Shown: positions 1 to 9,131 of the stretch, in pieces
Layout: each line of letters begins with the position of its first letter
Numbering within the stretch: the first letter of the stretch is position 1
Assembly: GCA_947648215.1 (NCBI GenBank)
Contig: CANSMW010000019.1
Span: 1 to 34,081 of the forward strand
Direction of reading: 5' to 3'
Length of the DNA: 34,081 bases
DNA from: an uncultured Clostridium sp.
GTDB taxonomy: Bacteria > Bacillota > Clostridia > TANB77 > CAG-508
Translations under genes and position numbers: made by a program
Notes under the pieces: model-generated
Told to the model about the DNA's origin: nothing
The model's input: the letters and a program-made list of their open reading frames with translations, nothing else
The model's database searches: none

Positions 1-48
1 ATTTTTAGGGCTCATGTTTAAAAAATTTTGGGACATTTTCAAATTTCA

Positions 49-76
49 TTGACATATTGCAAAGATAGTATATAAT
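49..76 (+). promoter_or_regulatory. sigma-A-type promoter upstream of tsaC
   Basis: TTGACA at 49-54 and TATAAT at 71-76 with a 16-base spacer, both perfect matches to the housekeeping consensus. It points towards tsaC at 386 and would give a leader of about 300 bases that contains the composite palindromic repeat at 116-331. It could also be the promoter of a gene lost when the repeat arrived. Confidence 0.7.
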
Positions 77-115
77 AGAAAAAAGTTAACAATTCAGAGA
101 TGAATAATTAGTAAT

Positions 116-331
116 AAGAACCCCCAGTCGCTCCGCGCCAGCCCCCTTGTTAAAGGGGCTTTCCTGTGAAGCCTTTGAAGTTTGTATGCAGTAAGCAAGT
201 ACAAAATGATAAAATAATATTAGGAATATAATAATTTACTAATAGCTCGAATTTACTTAACCTCACGAAGCGTTACAAGAAAGCCCCTTTAACAAGGGGG
301 CTGGCACGCGAGAGCGTGACTGGGGGTTCTT
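116..331. repeat. composite palindromic repeat: two full-length repeat units facing each other
   Basis: Left unit 116 to about 174 begins AAGAACCCCCAGTC, then a small hairpin head (GCTCCGC), then GCCAGCCCCCTTGTTAAAGG. The right unit (261-331) is its inverted counterpart with a different head (CACGC GAGA GCGTG). The two arms can pair across about 85 bases of AT-rich spacer. The same unit recurs at 8168, 14724, 16526, 19306 and 28596. The stretch 1-385 holds no gene that I can support; this repeat and the promoter at 49-76 are its only recognisable content. In a transcript from that promoter it would form a very large hairpin in the tsaC leader. Confidence 0.85.
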
Positions 332-385
332 AAAAGCTAACATTCTAAATAGTTAATAGAAAAAAAATTAGAAGAAGGAATCCTA

Positions 386-1030
386 ATGAATACAAAATAT
401 ATTAATTTAGAAGCTCCCTATGATGATAGTATCTTTCCTAAACTTGGACAAGAACTAAAAAATGGAAAAATTGTTGTTTTTAAAACAGATACCGTATACG
501 GCATGGGAACTAATGCTTATCTTGAAACTGCTTGCAAAAGAATTTATGAAATAAAGGGAAGACCTCTGTATAAGCCATTAATTGTATTAATTTCGGGCAT
601 CTCTATGTTAAAAGAACTGGTAACTTGCATTACTCCTGTTGAACAAAAATTAATAGATGCCTTTTGGCCTGGTCCTTTAACCATAAAATTTAAGAAAAAA
701 GAAAACATTTTGCCCAAAGTTGTATCTGCTGGTGATGAATATGTTAGAGTTCGCCTTGTAGAAAGCGAACTTGCCCATCGTCTTATAAAAGAAGCGGGAG
801 TTCCTATTGTTGCTCCTAGTGCTAATCTTTCTGGCAGTCCAACTGGAACCAATATAAAAAACATCCTTCAGGAGTTAGATGGAAAAGTAGATTATATCTT
901 AGATAGTGGAAATATAAGTACCGATACTACCTCTACAATTGTTGAGGTAGATAACCAAAAAGTTGTTGTTTTACGAGAAGGTAAAATAACAAAAAAGGAC
1001 CTAGCAAAAATAGTACCCTTAAAGAATTAA
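386..1030 (+). CDS. tsaC: L-threonylcarbamoyladenylate synthase (YrdC/Sua5 family)
   Basis: Makes threonylcarbamoyl-AMP from threonine, bicarbonate and ATP, the first step of the t6A37 modification of ANN-decoding tRNAs in the cytoplasm. The 214-residue protein is a single YrdC domain: the KxR..KP signature is visible as KGRPLYKPLIVLI (about residues 57-69), followed by the EYVRVR strand and the APSANLSGSPTGT nucleotide-binding loop (about 142-154). It is the short TsaC type, without the C-terminal Sua5 extension. The ATG at 386 follows AGAAGGA at a good distance. The t6A pathway reappears in the window with tcdA (14002-14704), which converts t6A to its cyclic form. Three CGG triplets occur in this gene, all out of frame, and the frame is intact. 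Confidence 0.93.
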   Translation: MNTKYINLEAPYDDSIFPKLGQELKNGKIVVFKTDTVYGMGTNAYLETACKRIYEIKGRPLYKPLIVLISGISMLKELVTCITPVEQKLIDAFWPGPLTIKFKKKENILPKVVSAGDEYVRVRLVESELAHRLIKEAGVPIVAPSANLSGSPTGTNIKNILQELDGKVDYILDSGNISTDTTSTIVEVDNQKVVVLREGKITKKDLAKIVPLKN

Positions 1031-1123
1031 TTCAATATCAATTCTTTAAAACGAAATAAGGAATGGAATTTAATTTTTCTAATGATTTGTACGTTTATAA
1101 CTAAGAAAGGAAGGAAATTTCGT

Positions 1124-1678
1124 ATGGAATATTTAAAAAAGAAAACGTTTTTTATTAGTCTTGGCGTTTCCCTTGTTGTCATTATTGTTTGCATTTTCAC
1201 CTTGATCTTTCGCCCCAAAAAACTCACCTATACCACATTAATTGCAAACGATGGTAGTTTTCACGTTGAATTTCCTACAAACCTTTCCTATGTTACGAAC
1301 TCTCAAGAAAATAGTGCATTTATCATGGATTTATCAGTAGAAGAAGAAGGACTATTTTTCTATGCCACTAAAATTTCCAAAATCCGAGAAATCGATTTTG
1401 CTTCTGTGGTTCAAAAAGATAAAGAAACTTATTTAAAAGACAAAGAAAATATTCATGATGACTCTGGCATTCTTCCATTTTCTCTTGAAAATAATCCTGC
1501 TTATGAATATCACTTTGTTTATACCGATACCTCGTATGGCAAGGAATTTTATTGTGATGTATTATGGGTGGAAACAAAAAATAATTTTTATATATTAAAC
1601 CTTGAAGTAGTAACAGAGAACCAAGAAAAATTCCAAGACATCTTTCATCACATCAAAACTTCTTTTGTAGAACTATAG
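1124..1678 (+). CDS. membrane-anchored protein of unknown function
   Basis: 184 residues from the ATG at 1124, which has a strong purine-rich ribosome binding site (GAAAGGAAGG, about 1105-1114); the in-frame ATG at 1082 has none. The short basic N-terminus (MEYLKKK) is followed by one hydrophobic helix (about residues 8-30), then a soluble domain of about 150 residues predicted to lie outside the membrane, starting around YTTLIANDGSFHVEFP. The alternating beta-type pattern with aromatic strands and a C-terminal helix resembles PsbP/LpqN-like folds, but this is only an impression and I do not recognise the family. It lies between tsaC and the export-type gene on the same strand, so the three may be cotranscribed. 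Confidence 0.75.
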   Translation: MEYLKKKTFFISLGVSLVVIIVCIFTLIFRPKKLTYTTLIANDGSFHVEFPTNLSYVTNSQENSAFIMDLSVEEEGLFFYATKISKIREIDFASVVQKDKETYLKDKENIHDDSGILPFSLENNPAYEYHFVYTDTSYGKEFYCDVLWVETKNNFYILNLEVVTENQEKFQDIFHHIKTSFVEL

Positions 1679-1739
1679 ACATTTTGTATTCGTTATAGTA
1701 AAATACTTTTTAGTCATTATTGATAAAGGAGTTTTATTT

Positions 1740-2231
1740 ATGTTTAAAAAATATGCAATTGTTTTTTTAATATCTATGGTTCCCCTTATTGAATTAAGAG
1801 GAGCAGTTCCTGTTGGGTTTAGTACTGCTTTTGGAGACCCCTTACCACTGATTCCACTTTATATTACTTGCATTATTGCTAATATGCTACCAGTTCCCTT
1901 CATTTTCTTTTTTGCAAGAAAAGTATTGGAATGGGGAGCCAGTAAAAAATTTATTGGAAAGTTTTTTACTTGGTGCTTAGAAAAAGGCGAAAAAGGTGGT
2001 AAAAAATTACAAGAAACTGCAGGACGTGGTTTATATGTAGCCCTATTTATTTTCGTAGGAATTCCGCTTCCTGGAACAGGTGCATGGACAGGAACCTTGG
2101 CTGCTAGCTTTTTAGATATGGATTTTAAAAAGAGTGTTATCGCCATTATGGCAGGAGTTATTTTAGCCGGTATTATTATGGGGCTTGCCTCTGCCGGCGT
2201 ATTCGGCGCACTTGGGGCAGTTTTTCAGTAG
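1740..2231 (+). CDS. small multidrug-export-type membrane protein (COG2426-like)
   Basis: 163-residue hydrophobic protein that starts MFKKYAIVFLISMVPLIELR, the N-terminal pattern of the family annotated as putative small multi-drug export protein, with the conserved ELRGAVPVG motif at about residues 18-26. Four or so membrane segments are visible, with the glycine-rich GIPLPGTGAWTG loop near residues 103-114. The family name is historical and the substrate is not known. AAAGGAG at 1725-1731 gives a good ribosome binding site. A strong terminator follows at 2253. Confidence 0.85.
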   Translation: MFKKYAIVFLISMVPLIELRGAVPVGFSTAFGDPLPLIPLYITCIIANMLPVPFIFFFARKVLEWGASKKFIGKFFTWCLEKGEKGGKKLQETAGRGLYVALFIFVGIPLPGTGAWTGTLAASFLDMDFKKSVIAIMAGVILAGIIMGLASAGVFGALGAVFQ

Positions 2232-2252
2232 AATATGAAAAATAGTAACTTT

Positions 2253-2288
2253 AAAAAAGGTGCAGAACCTAGATTCTGCACCTTTTTT
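2253..2288. terminator. bidirectional intrinsic terminator between converging genes
   Basis: A6, stem GGTGCAGAA (2259-2267), loop CCTAGA, stem TTCTGCACC (2274-2282), T6. The symmetrical A and T tracts let it end both the rightward operon (stop at 2231) and the leftward histidine kinase operon (stop at 2298). Confidence 0.93.
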
Positions 2289-2297
2289 AAGGAATTT

Positions 2298-4340
2298 TTA
2301 TGTTTCTATTTCTTCAAATTCGATTACTACTTTAAATAGGTCTCCATCTAAATGAATATCGAATTTTCCTTTTTGCAATTCAGTTAGGGATTTTGCAATG
2401 GAGATTCCTAAACCAGAGCCTTCTTTGGTTCTTGCTTCATCTCCTCTTACAAAACGTTCCATTAGTTCATCTACGGATATGTTTAGTTTGTCTTCTGAAA
2501 TGTTTTTTAGGTGTATTTGTACTTTTCCATTTTGTTTTATAACATCTACATATACTCTTGAGCCTTCTAAGGCGTATTTGGCAATATTGACATACATGTT
2601 TTCCATGACACGATATAGGTATCTACTGTCTGCTTGTATGTTTACTACTTCTTCTGGAAAGCTTTCGATAATTTGTAGATTTTTCTTTGAAAAGCGGTCT
2701 TCAAATTCTCCACTGATTTGTTTTACAAGTTCCTTTACATTTAAGGTTTCCATGGTTAATTTGATGTTTCCGGAAGACGCTTTTGAAGCTTCGATTAAGT
2801 CTTCGGTTAATTTTTTTAGTCTTTGTGATTTACTATCTAATACTTCTAAATATTCTTGTATTTTTGGGTTTTCTATTTTTTCTTGTTTCATTAAATCCAC
2901 ATAGTTAATAATTGAGGTAAGTGGTGTTTTAATATCGTGTGATACATTGGTAATTAATTCGGTTTTTAAACGTTCACTTTTGGTGGCTTCTTTTATGGCA
3001 TTGGAAAGCCCTCCCGATATGTCGTTTAACTCTTTTGCTACTTGCTTTAATTCGCCATACAAAGCATCTTCTTCTAATGGAACCTCTATATCACCACGAT
3101 ACATATTGTTAATCTTTTCTCGGACTTGATACATTTGATTTTGATAATCTACCATTTTTTTAAATACGTAATACCAAAATCCAAGTAATACAAGACTTAG
3201 TAATGGCATTTCATTAACAGTGAGTGCTAAGAGTATCACCGATGCTATTAAAAATCCACCATATTGTACTGCTAATTTCATAGTTTGGCTAAGATTGGTA
3301 AATAATCCACCTAGTATAAATTGGCTAAGAGAATATACAAAGGTATTTTTCCAAAAGATATGCGCTTTTATTCTTCGAATGGTGGTTACAATGGTAACCG
3401 CAATGGTAATATACATAACAAATCCTAATGCAATGGATGCCATAATGGCACTATCAATGGCTATTTTGCTAACCATATGTGCAGTAACATCAATGCACAT
3501 CCAGATAAAAGCCCCTTCTATAATAAGTAAAATACCTGCTATAATTCCTACTACTTCATAGGGAATCTTGTCTAGCCCATTTGTGTAAATTCCATCTTCT
3601 GCTTCCTTATGTCCAATGCTTAAAATAATGTAGACAATACAAGCAATTAAAACTAGCGTAGCTATCAAAGTAATGGCTGGTGCTGTTTGATAAGTTTCCA
3701 TTACAAAGTTGTAAATTAGATTTAAGGTATAAAACTCCGCATTTCCCTCTTCTTTTAAGGCAGAATAAATTTCATATCCAGATGCCCTTATTTCTTCAAA
3801 ACCTTGGTAAGCAATCTGTTCATAGGCTAATTTGGTAATATTGGTTTGTACTTCATTTCCATCATAATTCCAATAATATTTTTTGCCTGCCAAATATTCC
3901 TTTATTTTTTCGGCACTATCAGTTCGAAACGTTCGTTCCACATTGGTAATAATATCTCCCTCTGGTGAAATGACCAATACCTCATATTTGCGAATGGTAT
4001 AAAAATTACTTTGGATTGGGTCTTTTTCTTGTAATTCCATCCCAGCTTTCATTTCTACCACTTCTTTGTCCACCATGCTATCATATTCTACATCACTAAT
4101 TAAAATGTCGGTGTTTTTTTGTATGATTTTTCTTTCACTTTCACTAATATGAAGGGCTCGAATAATGGCACCAAAATAGTCGTTTGCAAATTGAGTGGTA
4201 TCCACATAAGAGGTTTTGTTTTCAAAATCTTCTTCATAATTTGCATAATAAACAATCGAGCAAGTATGCAGAATGATGATGAGGGTTAATATGGGAATTA
4301 AACCATAACATATACTTTTTATGATTTTTGAATATTTCAT
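2298..4340 (-). CDS. sensor histidine kinase with a multi-pass membrane sensor region
   Basis: 680 residues. TM1 is at about residues 9-32. An extracellular domain follows (about 35-215), then a block of five or six membrane helices (about 220-400), a linker, a HisKA dimerisation domain with phospho-acceptor His468 in SHDIKTPLTS, and a HATPase domain with the G box GSGLGISIAKSL near the C-terminus. It phosphorylates the response regulator encoded 38 bases upstream. The kinase core resembles VanS/PhoR-type kinases. A helical block of this size between sensor and kinase is unusual for VanS and suggests that the signal may be sensed within the membrane. RBS AAGGAG precedes the ATG. No in-frame CGG. 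Confidence 0.93.
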   Translation of the reverse strand: MKYSKIIKSICYGLIPILTLIIILHTCSIVYYANYEEDFENKTSYVDTTQFANDYFGAIIRALHISESERKIIQKNTDILISDVEYDSMVDKEVVEMKAGMELQEKDPIQSNFYTIRKYEVLVISPEGDIITNVERTFRTDSAEKIKEYLAGKKYYWNYDGNEVQTNITKLAYEQIAYQGFEEIRASGYEIYSALKEEGNAEFYTLNLIYNFVMETYQTAPAITLIATLVLIACIVYIILSIGHKEAEDGIYTNGLDKIPYEVVGIIAGILLIIEGAFIWMCIDVTAHMVSKIAIDSAIMASIALGFVMYITIAVTIVTTIRRIKAHIFWKNTFVYSLSQFILGGLFTNLSQTMKLAVQYGGFLIASVILLALTVNEMPLLSLVLLGFWYYVFKKMVDYQNQMYQVREKINNMYRGDIEVPLEEDALYGELKQVAKELNDISGGLSNAIKEATKSERLKTELITNVSHDIKTPLTSIINYVDLMKQEKIENPKIQEYLEVLDSKSQRLKKLTEDLIEASKASSGNIKLTMETLNVKELVKQISGEFEDRFSKKNLQIIESFPEEVVNIQADSRYLYRVMENMYVNIAKYALEGSRVYVDVIKQNGKVQIHLKNISEDKLNISVDELMERFVRGDEARTKEGSGLGISIAKSLTELQKGKFDIHLDGDLFKVVIEFEEIET

Positions 4341-4378
4341 TGATTTCTCCTTATCCCGTTTTTAGGTTACCCTAAAAC

Positions 4379-5074
4379 TTATTTGATGTTTTCTATTTTG
4401 TAACCGATTCCCCAAATTACTTTTAAGTATTTTGGTTCTTTTGGATTAATTTCGATTTTTTCTCTTATGTGCCTAATATGAACAGCAATAATATTTTCTG
4501 CTCCATAGGCTTCGTCTTCCCATACATTTTCATAAATTTGTTCAATGGAAAAGACCTTTCCTTTGTTTTTGGTTAGAAACTTTAATATGTTATATTCGGT
4601 TGGGGTTAGTTTAATTAGTTTTTCATCTACATACACTTCTTTTGTGTCATCATGAATGACAAGTCCTCCAGTTCCATATTGTTTTCCTTCTTCTTTTTTG
4701 ATGGAACCTAAAGTAGTGTATCTTCTAATTTGTGAATTGACTCTTGCGATTAGTTCTAATGGGTTAAAGGGTTTTGTCATGTAATCATCAGCTCCTGTAT
4801 TTAGCCCATTAATTTTGTCATAATCTTCGGATTTCGCAGAAAGCATAATAATGGGAATTCCTTTATCTTTTCTAATTTCTTCGGCTACCTTAATGCCATT
4901 TAATTTTGGCATCATCACATCTAAAATCATTAAATGGATTTCATTATTTTTTACAAGCTTCAACGCTTCTTCTCCATTGTATGCTTTTAAAATTTTGTAC
5001 CCTTCTTTACTCAAGTAAATCTCAATTGCCTCCACAATCTCTTTGTCATCATCACATACTAAAATATTATACAT
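4379..5074 (-). CDS. OmpR/PhoB-family response regulator (VanR-like)
   Basis: 231 residues: receiver domain 1-120 with the acidic pocket D8-D10, phospho-acceptor D52 in LDVMMPKLNG, the conserved S79 and K101 in TKPF; then a winged-helix DNA-binding domain (about 130-231) with the recognition region ENIIAVHIRHIREKIE. It is the first gene of the leftward pair with the kinase. The upstream sequence (5164-5202) carries TTAAG boxes at 11- and 23-base spacing, the geometry expected for tandem binding by this family, so autoregulation is likely. The same double box precedes the flippase gene at 6681, a candidate target. Confidence 0.95.
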   Translation of the reverse strand: MYNILVCDDDKEIVEAIEIYLSKEGYKILKAYNGEEALKLVKNNEIHLMILDVMMPKLNGIKVAEEIRKDKGIPIIMLSAKSEDYDKINGLNTGADDYMTKPFNPLELIARVNSQIRRYTTLGSIKKEEGKQYGTGGLVIHDDTKEVYVDEKLIKLTPTEYNILKFLTKNKGKVFSIEQIYENVWEDEAYGAENIIAVHIRHIREKIEINPKEPKYLKVIWGIGYKIENIK

Positions 5075-5163
5075 ATTTTTCTTTCCCCTTTTTTGTTTTT
5101 CATTATAACATCAATTTAATTTTTTTTAAAGTTTCTCCCTTTATTATTTATACCATAAATTTA

Positions 5164-5202
5164 TTAAGAAACAAGTATAGGGATTATTAAGGTTTTATTA
5201 AG
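5164..5202. promoter_or_regulatory. candidate response-regulator operator (three TTAAG boxes)
   Basis: TTAAG at 5164-5168, 5187-5191 and 5198-5202; the last two are exactly 11 bases apart and the first is 23 bases from the second, so all three lie near one face of the helix. A weak leftward promoter (TTGTTT / TATAAA, about 5147-5174) overlaps the boxes. OmpR-family dimers bind direct repeats with 11-base periodicity. The block ATTAAGGTTTTATTAAG recurs at 6609-6625. Confidence 0.55.
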
Positions 5203-5212
5203 AAAACAAATA

Positions 5213-5247
5213 TGAAAATCCCTCAACCGCATTGGGAGATTTTCATA
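5213..5247 (-). terminator. candidate weak terminator after the zincin gene
   Basis: Inverted repeat ATGAAAATC / GATTTTCAT (outer arms 5213-5221 and 5239-5247) with partial pairing of the inner bases, just past the stop at 5277. The T-rich tract on the leftward strand is interrupted, so efficiency is uncertain. Confidence 0.4.
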
Positions 5248-5276
5248 CTGTACTATAACGTAGTATTTTTAATTTT

Positions 5277-6510
5277 TTATCTTCCTTTTTCTTTAGTCTT
5301 ATGACTTCCTTCTAATTCATGACTTTTTTCACTAGCAATTTGTATAGGTTTTAATTTTCTGAATTCTCCATTATTTGATAATTCATTAATAAAATCATTT
5401 CTTCTACTATTTGAATTCGACAAACTATTTTCAATTTGTTTTGTAGCAGGCGGCAAAGCATTTAAATGTTTTGTAACAAATTTTTTAAAAACTGAAATAT
5501 TCATCAATGATTTATGTTTTTCTAAAAATTTAGCAAGCTTTTGAGTAAATGATAATTTATTTTCTTTTTCCGGTACATTTATAGACATATCGTCTTGTGT
5601 TATTATTGTATGTTCAATATCTTTAAATTTACCTGATTCATTTCCGTCTAATATTTGTTGCATTTCAGATAATAACTGTTCATTTTTTCTATTATATTCA
5701 CTAATACTTATATTTTGTCCTCTTGTAACTACTAATCTCTTCATTATATTTTGAAAATTATTATAACTTTTTTCGCCTGTTTCTATATCTCTTCCCATTG
5801 CTTCTATATAAGATTGTTTAAACTGTTGCTCATCTGAATTCCATGCTGCTTTAATAATCGACTTTTCACCTATTTTTTCAGACAACATATATATTGCTTT
5901 CGTTTCTGCTTTATATGTTAATATTTCATCTAAATCTTTTCCCTCAATTCTACTTGAAATATAATTTACTATAGCTTCAACATTATTATTATTACCAATT
6001 TGTCTATATTCTCCTAATAAATAATTTTTACTAGTTTCCGAGAAAATATGTTTTTCTCCCACTCCATATGCACCTTTTATGGTATATGCTGCATGAGTTA
6101 ATTCATGTATCAATGTGCTTTTTATTTTTGCTCTCCTTTGTCCGCATATCTTGTAATAATTTTTGTTTATCTGACTCTATATATAAATTCCACATTTTTT
6201 TATCTAGTTTAGACAATTCTAGGTCAGCTTCATCGAAATAAATGAAAATTTCATTGGTATCAATATTATCTGCAATTCTACCTTTATATTCTCCAAGTTC
6301 TCCATTAGGTGCTTTTTTTCGTCCAGCAAAGGTTATTTTATCTAAATTATTTTCTAACCTTTTAAATAAATCTTCTACTGAAATAATATCCCCATATAAT
6401 TTCGTATGTCCTTCTATAAATTCGGTTATACATTCTTGTATAAAAGGATTTTCAAAATTTTTATTTTCGCAAAATTTTTTTATTCTATTTTTTAATTCTT
6501 GTTTTTCCAT
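5277..6510 (-). CDS. putative zincin-type metallopeptidase; needs +1 shift at CGG (6142-6144)
   Basis: Conventional reading gives two overlapping ORFs, the first ending ...KKHIDT and the second opening (TTG) just before HELTH. The first frame contains ATG CGG A at 6142-6144; omitting the C gives DMGQRRAKIKSTLIHELTHA, the usual hydrophobic helix leading into the HExxH zinc-binding motif, and one protein of 410 residues. HExxH gives two zinc-ligand histidines and the catalytic Glu; the third ligand may be in YKAETKAIYML downstream, but I cannot fix it. The C-terminal 130 residues are polar and low-complexity. ATG 6510 has the RBS GAGGAAA. Codon use is more AT-rich than in neighbours, suggesting accessory DNA. 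Substrate unknown. Confidence 0.75.
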
Positions 6511-6609
6511 ATATTTTTTCCTCAATGTATTTTTTATTAGTTTATCACATGTGTTAGTATTTTACTACTAATTTCAAAATTTTTACGTGTAATATTGCTA
6601 TTCAATCCA

Positions 6610-6662
6610 TTAAGGTTTTATTAAGAAAAACCCGAATGAACCACATTTTGTTTTCATATAGT
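6610..6662 (+). promoter_or_regulatory. candidate activator-dependent promoter of the flippase gene
   Basis: TTAAG boxes at 6610-6614 and 6621-6625, 11 bases apart, in the same 17-base block as at 5186-5202 upstream of the response regulator gene. A -10 candidate TATAGT lies at 6657-6662 and no good -35 element is present, which fits a promoter needing an OmpR-family activator. This region also separates the diverging zincin gene. Confidence 0.5.
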
Positions 6663-6680
6663 GTACAAGGTGATGTTTGC

Positions 6681-8169
6681 TTGAGACGTTTTTATGTTTT
6701 TTTACTAAATGGACTTATCTTAACGGCTACTGCTTTTTTGATGAAAGTAGTAGGATTTTCGTTTTCGATTTATATTTCCAAAAAAGTAGGCTCAGAGGCT
6801 CTTGGTGTTTTTGGCTTAATCATGTCTGTGTATTTGTTTTTTATTACTTTTGCGACTTCTGGTATTAATTTATCGGTTACTCGTATTGTGGTAGAAGAAA
6901 CTACTTTTTGTAAAAATGCAAACACCAAAATGGCTCTTCGAAAGTGTTTTGCTTATAGTTTGTTTTTTGGGATTTTAGCTGGTATCCTAATCATCGTTTT
7001 TGCCAAACCCATTACTAGGTATTTTGTTCATAATCAAGTACCTTTTTATTTATTTTACCTAATTGGACTAAGTCTTCCTTTTATTAGTCTTTCTTCTTGT
7101 TTTCAAGGGTATTTTACTGCTCTTCGAAAAAACGGAAAAAATGCCACTTGCCGTATTTTTGAACAAACACTAAAAATGCTTGCTACTTCCTACTTTTTGT
7201 CTTTGTTTTTGCCATCTGGAATTGCTTATGCTTGTTTATCCTTAGTGCTTGGCGAAATGATTTCTGAAATTGGTTCTTGTTTTTTTGCCTTTCTTTTATA
7301 CCGTGTAGAAACGAAAAAGCATATGGTAAAACAACAAACCCATCAAAATTACCTAAAAAAGATTGCCTCGATTTCTTTCCCAATTGCCATTACCTCTTAT
7401 CTTCGCTCTCGGGCTTTCTTCTTTAAAACAACTACTCATTCCCACCTATTTAGAGAAGTCTGGACTTTCGTTTAAAAGTGCTCTTGCCCATTATGGCATG
7501 ATTTCTTCTATGGTTATGCCAGTATTACTCTTTCCCGATGTTATTATCTCGTCTTTTAGTAATTTAGTTGTTCCAGAATATGCTTATTTTGATACGAAAA
7601 AATCCTATGACCACATCTCGTATCTAACAGGGCGAATTTTTCGTATTACTTTCCTATTTTCTTTTGCTGTATTTGGGGTGTTTTTCTTTTATGCAAAAGA
7701 AATTAGTTTTGCCGTGTATCAAAATTTTGAAATTGCAAACTATTTAAAAATCCTCTCCCCTCTAGTTATTTTTATGTACCTAGATGGCATTATTGATAAT
7801 ATTTTAAAAGGACTTGGAAAACAAGTGAAGGTAATGAAATGCAATATCCTAGACTTATTTACTAGTATCTTTTTTATTACTAGTTTTCTTCCCCTATTTG
7901 GCTTAAATGGCTATCTTTTGGTTATTTATATTAGTGAGTTATTAAATTTTAGCATTAGCTTATACCAACTAAAAAAGCTGGCTTCTTTTCAAATAGATAA
8001 GGTAAACTGGCTGTTAAAACCTATCATAGGAGTTGGAGTTTCCGCCTTCGTTACGAAATTATTGGTACCAAGTATATCCTTTGAACTTTTTTCAATTGTA
8101 CTACAAATTGCCATTTTCCTTAGTGGATATTTTGTCTTTTTACTTATTAGCCGTGCATTTGAGGTGTAG
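6681..8169 (+). CDS. polysaccharide/lipid flippase, MOP superfamily (SpoVB/MurJ-like); +1 shift at CGG (7410-7412)
   Basis: 495-residue multi-pass membrane protein of the MOP exporter superfamily, to which the lipid II and polysaccharide-precursor flippases belong. The N-terminus after the proposed TTG start at 6681 (RBS AAGGTGAT) is a typical first helix plus SISxxxGxxALGVF pattern. About 13-14 hydrophobic segments follow. Conventional reading ends at 7475; in the frame TAT CTT CGC TCT CGG GCT, skipping the C of CGG gives YLRSGLSSLKQLLIP and continues to 8169. The substrate could be lipid II, teichoic acid or capsule precursor; the sequence does not decide. Preceded by boxes shared with the two-component regulator. 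The stop codon overlaps the palindromic repeat at 8168. Confidence 0.88.
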
Positions 8170-8206
8170 AACCCCCAGTCACGCGGGAGCGTGACTGGGG
8201 GTTCTT
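8168..8206. repeat. palindromic repeat, short (fully self-complementary) form
   Basis: Arms GAACCCCCAGTCACGC (8169-8184) and GCGTGACTGGGGGTTC (8189-8204) pair perfectly over 16 bp around GGGA. It begins inside the flippase stop codon and lies between converging genes, so it can act as a bidirectional terminator. Member of the family at 116, 14724, 16526, 19306 and 28596. Confidence 0.9.
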
Positions 8207-8224
8207 ATATCATATACATTGTTT

Positions 8225-9001
8225 TTATTTTATTTCTCTTGCTTTTACAACTAGTCTTTGGGTTCCGTAGTTAGTACAGGTAATAAGCGTAACTTCTCTT
8301 TTTCTACCAGTTAATTGGCTCGTACATGCCGTATCGTCTGGATTTACGACGTATTTATCATATACCTCATAGGTAACAGTCTTTCCTGTTAAGTCGGTTA
8401 ATTCTACGGTATCGCCATTTTCAATTTCAGATAGTTTTCCAAACATTTTCTTGTTTCGGTAATTATGTCCTACAATGACATAGTTTCCAATTTCGTTTGG
8501 GTCTGGTCCATAGAATTTGCTAAGGGATAACTTTAATAATTCATTGGTGGTTTTGTCGAGTACAGGATAGTTAATTCCTAAACGTGGAATATTAACAATG
8601 GCATCTGTAGAATAGGTATCCCCACTTTCTGAGGTAAAGATTTCCTTTTCTTTTTTCTTGTTTTCAATTTGCATTTGTATGGATTGTGCTAGTTTGGTAA
8701 TATCAATTTCAGAACGGTTTTGGCTATTATCGTTTAGGGTTACAATTAGCACATTATCTTCCATACGTACTCCAGAACCAGTTGGTTCTTCTTCAAAATA
8801 CTCTAAATCGATACTTGCTAAAATTTCTTTGGATACTTCTTCGTTTTTGTTTCGGTCATATTCTGCATAGATGTAATACGAAAATAAGGAACACACTAAA
8901 AAGACCGACAAGAAAAAGTTTAGTTTATACATCTTCTTTTTTCTTCTCAGTTCAGGAGTTACATATATTTTTTGTGTTACTAAAATCTGATTTACTACCA
9001 T
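8225..9001 (-). CDS. sortase
   Basis: 258-residue membrane-anchored transpeptidase that cuts a C-terminal sorting motif in surface proteins and joins them to a cell-wall or pilus nucleophile. A basic N-terminus is followed by one membrane helix (about residues 27-46), a linker, and a sortase beta-barrel from about 130. Catalytic residues are visible: His179 in VGHNYRNKKMFGKL, Cys242 in TLITC and Arg249 in GTQRLVVKA. The class cannot be settled from sequence alone; the lone N-terminal anchor and TLxTC form fit class B/D-like enzymes. No LPxTG-type substrate is in the window. ATG 9001 has RBS AAAGGAG. Frame intact; its CGG triplets are out of phase. Confidence 0.9.
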   Translation of the reverse strand: MVVNQILVTQKIYVTPELRRKKKMYKLNFFLSVFLVCSLFSYYIYAEYDRNKNEEVSKEILASIDLEYFEEEPTGSGVRMEDNVLIVTLNDNSQNRSEIDITKLAQSIQMQIENKKKEKEIFTSESGDTYSTDAIVNIPRLGINYPVLDKTTNELLKLSLSKFYGPDPNEIGNYVIVGHNYRNKKMFGKLSEIENGDTVELTDLTGKTVTYEVYDKYVVNPDDTACTSQLTGRKREVTLITCTNYGTQRLVVKAREIK

Positions 9002-9131
9002 GTTTTACTCCTTTTTCGTTTGTTTCCTTTTTCATTATATCATGTGTTTTTCGATTATCCAAGTAGTTTTTCAAAAAAAATTATTAAGATTTTTTGACAA
9101 TTTCTTTACAAAAAGAAAACCAATACAATTA

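Noticed and set aside
2398..2904. Long open frame on the + strand inside the histidine kinase
   Set aside because: Shadow of the kinase gene; no ribosome binding site and no recognisable domain. The same applies to other antisense frames in 544-864, 9912-10379, 21191-21544 and 32458-32988.
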